31,750 nt of DNA from JADKIH01 sp031367345 (GTDB taxonomy: Bacteria; Bacteroidota; Bacteroidia; AKYH767-A; 2013-40CM-41-45). The position numbers were made by a program, and so were the translations under genes. Positions 16,388-23,875 of the stretch are shown here, piece by piece; position 1 is the stretch's first letter, and the number at the start of each line of letters is the position of its first letter. The notes beneath the pieces are model-generated. The model did not search any database. It was not told the DNA's origin and saw only the letters and a program-made list of their open reading frames with translations. The stretch is from assembly GCA_031367345.1 (NCBI GenBank), contig JANLPR010000001.1, positions 1-31,750 on the forward strand, written 5' to 3'.

Positions 16388-17464
16388 ATGAATTTACTGA
16401 ATAAACTTATTGCACCCCATAGGGTGTTTTATGATTTTGTACGCGATGGTATCCTTATTTGTGAACTGTCTGGCGAGGTTATTTACCTGAACAAATCAGC
16501 CTGCAACATTTTAAGGTGTGATAAAAAAGTTCTGTTGAAAAAAAACTTGAATGATTGTTTTCCTGATGAGGTAACATTGGACCAAGTACTTGAACATTTA
16601 GCATCAAGCGAAACATGGATTCAATCCGTAAAATGTAAATTGATTGATGGGAGCGAAGATTTATTAATGTTATGTTTTTCTGTAATAAAAGATATAGATG
16701 TTCAACCATTTGGGATTCAAATTGTAGTAAGAGATAAGCCGTCAACAGAAATGTTACCTACAATTCTTGAGAATCAAAGTTCAATGCTTCAAACATTAAA
16801 CCATCGATCTCGCGAGGTTATAATAATTAGTGATCTTAAAAGTATGACTAATTTATTTTGCACAAAAAATATTGAAAAAATAATTGGCTGGAAACAGAAA
16901 AATGTAGTTGATGGAGGCTGGGCATTTATGATGTCATTAACACATCCAGATGATACAGCATCTGTGGTAGAAACATTTGTTGCAGGACTAGAACTTAGGA
17001 AAAAAGAGAAATATATCTATGATAATATTCCAACAGTATATTCAAACAGAATACGTCATAAAAACGGAGAATGGATTTGGATAAAATCCGAAAGTTTGAT
17101 CTTAGAACGTGATAACGACGGCGAGGCCCAAATTCTAATTACATTTATTCAGAATACCTCATTTGAAAAGAACAATACCGGAACATCAAACAACAGTACA
17201 GTAACAGAAATTTTAGAAGAACAGAAGCTTGCAAATCACGAAAAGACAAATAATCAAAGCGGCACTTCATCTGTTCATTTATCTCACAGAGAAAAAGAAG
17301 TACTTGAATTAATTAAAAAGGGATTGTCAACAAAAGAAATAGCTGATGTCCTAGATTTAAAAATCACTACAATAAATACCTACCGTAAAAATTTGATGGA
17401 CAAGATGAAAGTGAAAAATTCAGCTGAATTAGTTGCACGTTCAAATCAGATTCAAATTAATTAG
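16388..17464 (+). CDS. PAS-PAS-LuxR transcription regulator (first of a tandem pair)
   Basis: The 358-residue protein has an N-terminal PAS-like domain (~10-120; DGILICELSGEVIYLNKSACNIL), a second PAS fold of the PAS_3 kind (~140-258; IIGWKQKNVVDGGW, LTHPDD, NGEWIWIKSESLIL), a low-complexity Asn/Thr linker (260-295) and a LuxR/FixJ helix-turn-helix (297-355; LSHREKEVLELIKKGLSTKEIAD, then TTINTYRKNLMDKM). There is no receiver domain, no membrane segment and no signal peptide, so it should be a cytosolic one-component regulator that senses a small molecule, redox state or haem through PAS. It has its own good promoter. The next gene, a diverged paralogue of the same layout, starts 5 nt downstream. 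The signal and targets are unknown. Confidence 0.85.
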   Translation: MNLLNKLIAPHRVFYDFVRDGILICELSGEVIYLNKSACNILRCDKKVLLKKNLNDCFPDEVTLDQVLEHLASSETWIQSVKCKLIDGSEDLLMLCFSVIKDIDVQPFGIQIVVRDKPSTEMLPTILENQSSMLQTLNHRSREVIIISDLKSMTNLFCTKNIEKIIGWKQKNVVDGGWAFMMSLTHPDDTASVVETFVAGLELRKKEKYIYDNIPTVYSNRIRHKNGEWIWIKSESLILERDNDGEAQILITFIQNTSFEKNNTGTSNNSTVTEILEEQKLANHEKTNNQSGTSSVHLSHREKEVLELIKKGLSTKEIADVLDLKITTINTYRKNLMDKMKVKNSAELVARSNQIQIN

Positions 17465-17469
17465 TATTA

Positions 17470-18552
17470 ATGGATACTTTAAAAACTTTTATCTCCATCC
17501 TTAAAAATCAATTGGAAAGATCGAATGATCATGTATTGATTTGCAATTCTGATTGCGAAATAGTATATATAAATAAATCTTTTTTATTGAGTAATGAAGT
17601 TGAGATAAATAAATTCGGATCTGATTTTTATTTTGACAAAAAAACAAAAAAATACATTGCAGATGAACTTGTACAAAAGACTTTTGCTCAAGTTTCAATA
17701 GAAATAAAAACTGGAAGTGGAGAAATGAGAAGAGATTTCTATGCTTTTGAAATTGAAAGAAATAGCCATAAAGTTGGAGTAGTGTTTATGGCTCCGAATG
17801 GACAGGACGAGAAAAATACACTGAAGAAAAATTTATTTCAGTTTAGTATTTTAAAAGCAATGAATTCAAGAAATGATGCAGTTTATTATATTACTGAAAT
17901 TGCTACTGGGAAGAATATATATATCAGTGAATCCATTCAGAATTTATTTGGATTCAATCCGATAGATTTTCATGTCGGAGGGTGGATTTACTTTTTTTCA
18001 CTTGTTCATCCGGAAGACTTAGAAAACTTAATTGCACGACAGTCAGATTGGGTGATTATGAAAAATAAATTAGGGCTTTTATATGAACATGTTGAGTCGT
18101 TCAATTATTTTCGAATGAAGAATGCAAGAGGAGAATATTTGCCTGTAGAAACAGAATCGAATGTTTTGGAAAAAGATAAAGAGGGAAAGGTTCACTTAAT
18201 TTTTGGCTCCTTTAGATTAGTAGATGAAAAGACTTTACAATTGCACGCCGTAAATAAACAAGACTCACCGGTAAAAATTATTAATGGCAAATCGTATGTA
18301 GAAATAGACTATTTAAAAACATTAAAAGAATTTAATACGTCTGTAAATTTTAAAAGAAAATTTACAGAACTAACTCCACGAGAAATGGAAACGTTAGAGT
18401 TGATCATAGATGAAAACAGTTCAGAAGAAATAGCAAAAAAATTAAATATAAGTATCCATACTGTTAATCTGCATCGTAAAATGATCATGAAAAAATTAGG
18501 GGCTAAAAATATAGCCTCATTGATGAAAATATACTATACCAACAAACAGTAA
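17470..18552 (+). CDS. PAS-PAS-LuxR transcription regulator (second of a tandem pair)
   Basis: The 360-residue product repeats the layout of its upstream neighbour: an N-terminal PAS-like domain (~10-110; NDHVLICNSDCEIVYINKSF), a second PAS_3-like domain (~130-252; LFGFNPIDFHVGGW, LVHPEDLENL, GEYLPVETESNVL) and a C-terminal LuxR helix-turn-helix (298-352; LTPREMETLELIIDENSSEEIAK, then HTVNLHRKMIMKKL). The two proteins match in blocks such as V-x-G-G-W and H-P-D/E-D, but are highly diverged, so this is an old tandem duplication. It starts 5 nt after the stop of the first gene and is surely co-transcribed. The two may form a heterodimer or answer two different signals. The lack of a receiver domain and of TM segments is the same. 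Confidence 0.83.
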   Translation: MDTLKTFISILKNQLERSNDHVLICNSDCEIVYINKSFLLSNEVEINKFGSDFYFDKKTKKYIADELVQKTFAQVSIEIKTGSGEMRRDFYAFEIERNSHKVGVVFMAPNGQDEKNTLKKNLFQFSILKAMNSRNDAVYYITEIATGKNIYISESIQNLFGFNPIDFHVGGWIYFFSLVHPEDLENLIARQSDWVIMKNKLGLLYEHVESFNYFRMKNARGEYLPVETESNVLEKDKEGKVHLIFGSFRLVDEKTLQLHAVNKQDSPVKIINGKSYVEIDYLKTLKEFNTSVNFKRKFTELTPREMETLELIIDENSSEEIAKKLNISIHTVNLHRKMIMKKLGAKNIASLMKIYYTNKQ

Positions 18553-18633
18553 ACTTTCATTATTTCGAGCAATTGAAGTCATTTTACTGTAATCTTTTAT
18601 AAATAAAGCGATATTTCATCAAAAACGAAGCAC

Positions 18634-18678
18634 AAATACCTTAAAAATTAGGTAAAATACTACTAATAGTAGGTATTT
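18634..18678. promoter_or_regulatory. Nested inverted repeats, possible operator
   Basis: AAATACCT (18634-18641) is the exact complement of AGGTATTT (18671-18678). Inside this pair sit a further AGGTA (18650-18654) and a 13-base palindrome CTACTAATAGTAG (18660-18672) with 6-bp arms around one base. The cluster lies 10 nt ahead of a promoter-like TTG and right after the two LuxR-type regulator genes, so it could be their binding site; this is inference. Confidence 0.4.
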
Positions 18679-18688
18679 CAGCAATCGA

Positions 18689-18789
18689 TTGTTTGAGTCA
18701 TATTTACATAGCTTTTCAATCTAGTTCAATTTTTCTCTAACCCTTTTTTTAAGGAAAACCCTGGGGACGCAGCCTCAGGGTTTTTATTT
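18689..18789 (+). ncRNA. Candidate short transcript (sRNA or leader) ending in a terminator
   Basis: A TTG (18689-18691), 17 nt, and TAGCTTTT (18709-18716, one base off the -7 consensus) would start a transcript near 18723. It would stop at the hairpin 18755-18780 and its T-run, giving an RNA of about 65 nt with a pyrimidine-rich 5' part. No reading frame fits within it. It could instead be the read-through tail of the upstream regulator genes. Confidence 0.3.
18755..18789 (+). terminator. Rho-independent terminator
   Basis: The stem AAAACCCTG (18755-18763) pairs with CAGGGTTTT (18776-18784), extended by GGG/CCT (one G-U pair) around the loop ACGCAG, and the run TTTTT follows. It probably ends the PAS-LuxR transcript and any short RNA starting after 18716. 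Confidence 0.8.
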
Positions 18790-18900
18790 GTTCTAAATTC
18801 GAATTTTTTCCGTTTTTTCCAGACTTCCTGCAAAGCAAGTCATACTACACTTGCCCATATACTCTTTACCATTCATCAAGTAAAAGCAGTCATTTACCAA

Positions 18901-19278
18901 ATGGAATTGAAATCGGGAGCTTGGCGTACTACATTAGTAAAACGAAACAAAAAAAACTTTTTTATGACAACACTTGAAATACAAGATTACATTCATGTTT
19001 ACAGTATGTTCTCCTTCAAAGATGGAAGAAAAGAATCAGGAATAGCAATCAACAAGTATAATCTTGAAAAAGCAGAAGTAGAATATTTCTTTATATCACA
19101 GCTTGACATGAATTCATATAAGAATGCATTCGATCGTTATGATAAAGAAACTTGTAAAAAATTAGCCCAGCTAATAAAACTTGATGAACTAACGAGTATC
19201 CGCCCGGTTTCGTTAGCAGATTACAAAATTATTATGCAATTGTTGAATGAAAGAAATCAACGATTAAATTTTCAATAG
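18901..19278 (+). CDS. Hypothetical protein, 125 residues
   Basis: I do not recognise this protein. It has no signal peptide or membrane segment, is lysine-rich at its N-terminus and ends in a helical tail (LADYKIIMQLLNERNQRL). The central part, SGIAINKYNLEKAEVEYFFI, looks like two strands and a turn, followed by a helix rich in charged residues. A second in-frame ATG at 18964 (MTTLEIQDYIHVY) would give a 104-residue protein that starts at the more structured part; neither choice has a clear ribosome binding site. The gene is closed off by a terminator on each side (18755-18789 and 19313-19346), so it stands as its own unit beside the PAS-LuxR pair. Function is unknown. Confidence 0.6.
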   Translation: MELKSGAWRTTLVKRNKKNFFMTTLEIQDYIHVYSMFSFKDGRKESGIAINKYNLEKAEVEYFFISQLDMNSYKNAFDRYDKETCKKLAQLIKLDELTSIRPVSLADYKIIMQLLNERNQRLNFQ

Positions 19279-19312
19279 GCGCGCCCAGAGCTTATTTATT
19301 AGTACATGAAAT

Positions 19313-19346
19313 AAAAAAGTCCATACCGAAAGGAGTGGACTTTTTT
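19313..19346. terminator. Bidirectional terminator between the 125-residue gene and lutB
   Basis: The 11-bp stem AAAAAAGTCCA (19313-19323) / TGGACTTTTTT (19336-19346) has an A-tract on one side and a T-tract on the other, so it can work for both converging genes. The loop closes further with CC-GAAA-GG, a GNRA-type tetraloop. Confidence 0.85.
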
Positions 19347-19382
19347 GTTTTACTATATAATTAGTAATTGATTTTTTTATGA

Positions 19383-20756
19383 TCAGTGCCTTGACTTCCA
19401 CATTTCATTAAATGATTTTGGAGAAATTTCAGGAAGTTCTCTACGTTCGCCCCATTTAGTACGGAAAAAATTTCTCAACATAAAATTTTTAATTCTTGAT
19501 CCTCCGGCATTCATCAGACTTCTATTCAACATTCCTTTTTTCCATATATTGAAAATAAATTTCTCACTAAATGGATTTAGATTTAATTCAACAGCATCGC
19601 GTCGATTATAAAGCAAGAGCTTATGCAAATCAATTTTTACCGGACAAACTTCTGTACATTTTCCGCACAAAGAAGAAGCGTAACTTAAGTGTTTAAATTC
19701 TTCCATACCTTTAAAGTGTGGAGTAATTACTGAACCGATGGGCCCACTATATGTTGAACCGTATGAATGACCTCCTACTCCTTTATAAATTGGACAACCA
19801 TTAAGACAGGCCCCGCATCTAATACATGAAAGTGCTTGACGTTGTTCTTGCTGGGCTAAAAGATTTGTACGTCCATTATCCAATAAGATCACATACATTT
19901 CTTCCGGACCATCAATTTCCCCATCTTGACGAGGTCCTGATGAGATAGAATTATACACAGTTATATTTTGGCCTGTTCCATGAGTTGCAAGTAGTGGCCA
20001 AAAAAGATCGAGGTCGTTTAACGATGGAATAATTTTTTCTATTCCGGCAATAGCAACTTGAACGCGAGGAAAAGAAATAGACATTAAAGCATTGCCTTCA
20101 TTTTCTGTTACACAAACAGAACCACTGTCGGCAATTAAAAAATTTGCTCCTGTTATTCCTACATCGGCACGTTGATATTTTTCACGCAATTTTTCTCTTA
20201 CAAAAGCTGTGATCTCTTTTGGAGTACTAGATAATGGAAGATTATATTTTTCATTAAATGTTTTTGCTACATCTTCTTTTGAAAGATGCATTGCAGGAGT
20301 TACGATATGATATGGTGGCTCATCACGAAGTTGAACAATAAATTCTCCAAGATCAGTTTCAAGCGATTCAATTCCTTCAGCAGTTAATGCTGCATTCACA
20401 TGAATCTCTTCCGTAGTCATCGACTTCGCTTTCACAACTGTCTTCGCATTTACACTTTTCATGATGCGAATTAATTCCGTGATTGCTTCATTGGCATCTT
20501 GTGCCCAAATAACTTTACCTCCTCGTTTTGCAAAATTAGTTTCAAACTCTATGAGGTATTTGTCGAGATTTTCAGTAACCTTCCACTTTAAAGTCGAGGC
20601 ACGTTCACGCGCTAATTCAAAATCTTCGTATTGATGCTTTCCTTCGACAACTTTTTTATCGTACTGAGAAATATTAAAAGCCAATTTTCGGCGATGTTCA
20701 GTATTGAAGACCTTATCTTCGGCATCAAGTAAAAATTGGTCAGAGTTAAGCGACAT
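19383..20756 (-). CDS. lutB: LutB-type LUD/[4Fe-4S] lactate oxidation protein
   Basis: At 457 residues the product has the LUD domain (about 60-300; YHIVTPAMHLSKED, ITGANFLIADSGSVCVTENEGNA, WPLLATHGTGQNITVY) followed by two iron-sulfur motifs: C311-x2-C314-x2-C317-x3-C321-P and C364-x2-C367-x3-C371-P. This is the architecture of LutB/YkgF, part of the LutABC complex that oxidises L-lactate to pyruvate in the cytosol. The usual partners lutA and lutC are not next to it here: upstream is a 223-nt non-coding gap and then lysA. It ends before the bidirectional terminator at 19313-19346. Possible promoter AACTTTTG (20809-20816 on the minus strand, one base off) follows TTTG by 17 nt. Confidence 0.9.
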   Translation of the reverse strand: MSLNSDQFLLDAEDKVFNTEHRRKLAFNISQYDKKVVEGKHQYEDFELARERASTLKWKVTENLDKYLIEFETNFAKRGGKVIWAQDANEAITELIRIMKSVNAKTVVKAKSMTTEEIHVNAALTAEGIESLETDLGEFIVQLRDEPPYHIVTPAMHLSKEDVAKTFNEKYNLPLSSTPKEITAFVREKLREKYQRADVGITGANFLIADSGSVCVTENEGNALMSISFPRVQVAIAGIEKIIPSLNDLDLFWPLLATHGTGQNITVYNSISSGPRQDGEIDGPEEMYVILLDNGRTNLLAQQEQRQALSCIRCGACLNGCPIYKGVGGHSYGSTYSGPIGSVITPHFKGMEEFKHLSYASSLCGKCTEVCPVKIDLHKLLLYNRRDAVELNLNPFSEKFIFNIWKKGMLNRSLMNAGGSRIKNFMLRNFFRTKWGERRELPEISPKSFNEMWKSRH

Positions 20757-20979
20757 ATTAAGGCGAAATTACACAATAGAATGGGAATATTGAAGGGAAA
20801 AATATGGGCAAAAGTTAGGGTTTCGAACGATGGCAAATAACAGCTGAATCAAACTTTTATTATCATGGTCCTATTCAAATGATTGATTACTAAAGTTCTA
20901 AAATATCAGATCCCGATTATTTTTCTTAAATATGATTTAAATTATAACCAGTATAATGTTCAACAATAATGTGTGCCTA

Positions 20980-22206
20980 TCAGAGCTCAACTTGTGTTCT
21001 TAATAAATCATCAATTGTTTCGCGACGACGAATTAATCGAGGAACATTTTCTTCGACCAACACTTCGGCAGGTCGCAAACGTGAGTTATAATTATTGCTC
21101 ATAGAATAGCCATATGCACCGGAATTTAAAATAGCAAGCACATCACCTTCTCGCACTTCGGCTAATTTTCTATCCCAACCAAAAGTATCCGTTTCACAAA
21201 TGTATCCAACAATGGTATAAATTCTTTGCTTGCCTAACGGATTACTCAAATTTATAATGTGATGATAAGCGTCGTAAAACATAGGTCGAATAAGATGATT
21301 TTGTCCGGAATCGACACCGGCAAAAACAGTTGACATTGTTTGCTTAACCGTGTTTACAGTAACAAGCAATACTCCGGCTTCGCTCACTAAAAATTTTCCC
21401 GGCTCGAACCAAAGCTCCAACTCTTTACCATATTCATTAGTGAATTTATTAAAGATCGCTGTAAAATCATTTCCAAGTTCCTCTATATCGGTTGTATAAT
21501 CGCCTTCTTTATAGGCTACTTTAAATCCACTTCCGAAATCAATGAATTCTAAATTTGGAAATAATTTTGATTCTTCAAATAATAATTCAGCTACACGAAG
21601 AAATACTGAGCTATCTAAAATTTCAGAACCGGTATGAATATGCAAACCATTCACGCGCATTTTGCAAGTAGCAATAATTCGATGTACGTGTCTCAATTGA
21701 TGAATAGAAATACCAAATTTAGAATCGATATGACCGGTTTGAATGTGCACGTTTCCTCCAGCTGCAATGTGTGGATTAATCCGAATACAACAAGGAACTT
21801 TATCTTCGTATTCATGACCAAATTGTTCAAGAATAGAAATATTGTCGATGTTTATTATAAGACCGAGTTCAACAGCTTTTTTTATTTCTTCAAATGATAC
21901 GCCATTAGGTGTAAATAAAATATCAGCCGGTGAAAATCCGGCACGAATACCAATCAGTGCTTCTTCAATAGAAACAACATCAAGACCGGCGCCTAACTTT
22001 TGCATATATTTCAGGATCTCCAAATTAGACAGCGCTTTGCAGGCATACTTAATTTTCAGATTAACATTCTTAAACGCTTTAGTTAAACGATTATATTGAC
22101 GCTTGATAGTTGAAGCATCATAAACATAAAGTGGGCTACCATATTTCTTAGTTAATTCAACTAAGTCGGTATTTTTAAAAATCGGATAATTTTCTTCGAA
22201 GTTCAT
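20980..22206 (-). CDS. lysA: Diaminopimelate decarboxylase
   Basis: The 408-residue PLP enzyme makes L-lysine from meso-diaminopimelate in the last step of lysine synthesis. The PLP lysine is K57 in IKYACKALS. Further alanine-racemase-fold marks are the LHIHTGSEI strand (188-196), FIDFGSGFKV, WFEPGKFLVSEAG (266-278; EPG-K/R), the cross-subunit C337 in ICETDTFGWD and Y365 in SGAYGYSMS. The D-TFGWD form fits diaminopimelate decarboxylase better than ornithine/arginine decarboxylase. It stands alone; the 168 nt upstream carry a TACCTTTG box at 22278-22285. Confidence 0.93.
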   Translation of the reverse strand: MNFEENYPIFKNTDLVELTKKYGSPLYVYDASTIKRQYNRLTKAFKNVNLKIKYACKALSNLEILKYMQKLGAGLDVVSIEEALIGIRAGFSPADILFTPNGVSFEEIKKAVELGLIINIDNISILEQFGHEYEDKVPCCIRINPHIAAGGNVHIQTGHIDSKFGISIHQLRHVHRIIATCKMRVNGLHIHTGSEILDSSVFLRVAELLFEESKLFPNLEFIDFGSGFKVAYKEGDYTTDIEELGNDFTAIFNKFTNEYGKELELWFEPGKFLVSEAGVLLVTVNTVKQTMSTVFAGVDSGQNHLIRPMFYDAYHHIINLSNPLGKQRIYTIVGYICETDTFGWDRKLAEVREGDVLAILNSGAYGYSMSNNYNSRLRPAEVLVEENVPRLIRRRETIDDLLRTQVEL

Positions 22207-22277
22207 TTTGTGAAGATAATATTACAATTGAATATTTTTTAATATTTTTTTAATATGGCTATAGCTGTGCTTATTTA

Positions 22278-22285
22278 CAAAGGTA
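22278..22285 (-). promoter_or_regulatory. Candidate -7 box (TACCTTTG) for lysA
   Basis: The minus strand gives an exact TAnnTTTG match with a ~71-nt leader to the lysA ATG at 22206. A correctly spaced TTG is not evident upstream. Confidence 0.4.
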
Positions 22286-22374
22286 TAATCCATAGTAACT
22301 AAGTCGAAAAATTAAACCATCGACAATTATTTCACTTAATAGATATGCGAAAATGTATGAGGCGAAATGTCAAA

Positions 22375-22896
22375 TTACTTTACAGAAGAAGTTATTGCCT
22401 TTTTATAAATTGGAACAGTACTGCATGGTTCGCCAAACATGATACTTTTTACATGCGGTCGAAGTTTTGCTGTTAAAGCTGCATAGGTAAAAACTGGAAT
22501 CTCTTTGTTGGAGCACCCTTTTATAACAACACGCTGATCAATAAAAGGAGCTATATCCATATTAGAAATAATATCCTCAAAAATTTCCTCTTCTAATCGT
22601 TTTAGATTGCCAAAAATTATTTTTTTAGCAAACGGTTCTAGATGGGAAAACAATAGCATAAAAGCCCAAGCGGGGACAATTGCATCGGCCGAACAAATTA
22701 CTGCAACATATTTATTAGAATACAAAGACCAATCATGCGATTTCAAATTTTCACGGAAATCTTTCTCTTTCAATATCAACTCTTGAAACAACCATGGCTT
22801 TAAATCGAAAAGCACACGCTCTTGCTCCGGAAAATAATCTTCCAGATTAAGAGTGATCAGTCCGCTGTTTGCGACTTTATTAACGATAGGTTCCAT
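22375..22896 (-). CDS. DUF2480 family protein (SUF-associated)
   Basis: The 173-residue protein is of the DUF2480 family, which in Bacteroidota is usually encoded beside Fe-S assembly genes. It has no signal peptide. Visible blocks are SGLITLNLEDYFP (11-23), FDLKPWLFQELILKEKDFRE, an IVPAWAFMLL stretch and the C-terminal KSIMFGEPCSTVPIYK with a cysteine. Only C68 (VICSAD), C128-like (KGCSNKE) and the C in GEPCST could act as ligands, so a metal or Fe-S role is possible but unproven. It follows the DUF59 gene after a gap of 205 nt that contains the second 14-bp tandem array, which stops 12 nt before its ATG. It is probably the last gene of the SUF operon, possibly under separate control. Confidence 0.8.
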   Translation of the reverse strand: MEPIVNKVANSGLITLNLEDYFPEQERVLFDLKPWLFQELILKEKDFRENLKSHDWSLYSNKYVAVICSADAIVPAWAFMLLFSHLEPFAKKIIFGNLKRLEEEIFEDIISNMDIAPFIDQRVVIKGCSNKEIPVFTYAALTAKLRPHVKSIMFGEPCSTVPIYKKAITSSVK

Positions 22897-22908
22897 TTTT
22901 AAAAATCG

Positions 22909-23048
22909 AGAATCGTAATTTTAGAATTGTAATTTGAGAATTGTAATTTGAGAATCGTAATTTTAGAATTGTAATTTGAGAATCGTAATTTGAGAATTGT
23001 AATTTGAGAATTGTAATTTGAGAATCGTAATTTGAGAATTGATAATTG
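22909..23048. repeat. 14-bp tandem repeat array, 9 copies plus one decayed (array 2)
   Basis: Nine contiguous 14-bp units of the form AGAATYGTAATTTK run from 22909 to 23034, and a tenth, altered copy (AGAATTGATAATTG) reaches 23048. C and T alternate irregularly at position 6, and T or G ends each unit. Being 14 bp long it reads through all three frames over 42 bp, producing long false minus-strand frames with Asn/Tyr/Ser/Ile/Leu-rich repeats. It lies in the leader of the DUF2480 gene, between it and the rest of the SUF operon. Confidence 0.95.
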
Positions 23049-23101
23049 TGATTTGTAGTTAACAATATAATTGAAACACATTATTAATTATTAATTATTT
23101 C

Positions 23102-23452
23102 TCACCACATTCCCAGCTCAAGTTTTGCTTCTTCGCTCATCATATCTTTTTCCCATGGTGGATCGAATGTAATTTCAACTTTTGCATTGTTTACATCGGG
23201 CATTGCTTTCAATTTATTTTCCACGTCAACCGGAAGCGTTTCCGCTACAGGACATGCCGGTGAAGTCAATGTCATTTTAATATATAGGTCGTTTCCTTCT
23301 TCTTCTTTAATCTCATAGATTAGACCTAGCTCATAAATATCGACAGGTATTTCAGGATCGTAACAGGTTTTCAATGTTTCGATCACTCGCTCACGAAGCG
23401 ATTTAACAGGGTGCTGACCCTGAGAAACTAACGGTGTTGTGTTTTCTGTCAT
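23102..23452 (-). CDS. DUF59 / MIP18-type SUF-associated protein
   Basis: This 116-residue protein is of the DUF59 (MIP18, SufT-like) group, which helps hand Fe-S clusters to target proteins. The core CYDPEIPVDIYELGLIYEI (30-48) and the LTSPACPVAETLP stretch with its conserved cysteine (~C74) are present, as is the PPWEKDMMSEEAKLELGMW end typical of the SUF-linked subgroup. Its start overlaps the sufE stop by 4 nt (ATGA), so it is translationally coupled to sufE. The precise job of the stand-alone DUF59 protein in this system is only partly known; maturation of Fe-S enzymes is the usual view. Confidence 0.92.
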   Translation of the reverse strand: MTENTTPLVSQGQHPVKSLRERVIETLKTCYDPEIPVDIYELGLIYEIKEEEGNDLYIKMTLTSPACPVAETLPVDVENKLKAMPDVNNAKVEITFDPPWEKDMMSEEAKLELGMW

Positions 23453-23874
23453 ACCGATTCTTTCGATGTCATTGCAAGTGCATATAATTTCATTTGTTTA
23501 ATCATTGACGCTAAACCATTCGCCCTTGTAACAGCAATATGTTCACGCAATCCAATCGCATCAATAAAAGGCAAATCTGTTTTCAATATCTCTGCCGCAG
23601 GTTGTCCACTCAACACTTTTATCAAGAGTGCTATTTCTCCTTTTACAAAAGTGGAATCGCTATCTGCTTCAAAAATAACTTTCCCATCACGACTAAAAGA
23701 ATTAAGCCATACTGAACTCTGACATCCTTTTATTTTATTTTCATCAATTTTATATTGATCGTCAAGTACATCAAGCTTTTGACCAATCTCAATGATATAC
23801 TGATATTTATCAGCCCATTCATCGAATAGTTCAAAATCTTCTATAATTGATTTTTCTATTTCTTCAATTCCCAT
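23449..23874 (-). CDS. sufE: Cysteine desulfuration protein SufE
   Basis: At 141 residues it has the SufE length and fold. It accepts the persulfide sulfur from SufS on a cysteine, C51, within KGCQSSVWL, the family's hallmark, and passes it to SufBCD. The N-terminal helix pair and the QPAAEILKTDLPFIDAIGL helix (the SufS contact region) are recognisable. It starts 1 nt after the sufS stop and overlaps the DUF59 gene by 4 nt, so the whole stretch is one transcript. Confidence 0.95.
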   Translation of the reverse strand: MGIEEIEKSIIEDFELFDEWADKYQYIIEIGQKLDVLDDQYKIDENKIKGCQSSVWLNSFSRDGKVIFEADSDSTFVKGEIALLIKVLSGQPAAEILKTDLPFIDAIGLREHIAVTRANGLASMIKQMKLYALAMTSKESV

Positions 23875-23875
23875 T

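Larger units (their letters stand above)
18553..18900. other. Gene-free stretch with palindromes, a promoter-like site and a terminator
   Basis: No convincing coding frame is seen here. From left to right it holds an AAATACCT / AGGTATTT inverted pair (18634-18641 and 18671-18678), a palindrome CTACTAATAGTAG (18660-18672), a promoter-like TTG-N17-TAGCTTTT (18689-18716) and a strong terminator hairpin (18755-18789). The last 110 bases before the next gene are T-rich with no feature that I can name. Confidence 0.6.

Noticed and set aside
19278..19285. GGCGCGCC, an all-GC 8-bp palindrome after the 125-residue gene
   Set aside because: Striking in AT-rich DNA, but it is a single site with no partner and no role that can be supported.
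22880..23081. Minus-strand open frames with Ile-Leu-Lys-Phe-Ser-Asn-Tyr repeats
   Set aside because: They are only the translation of the 14-bp tandem array in different frames; composition and period follow from the DNA repeat, and they overlap the DUF2480 start.
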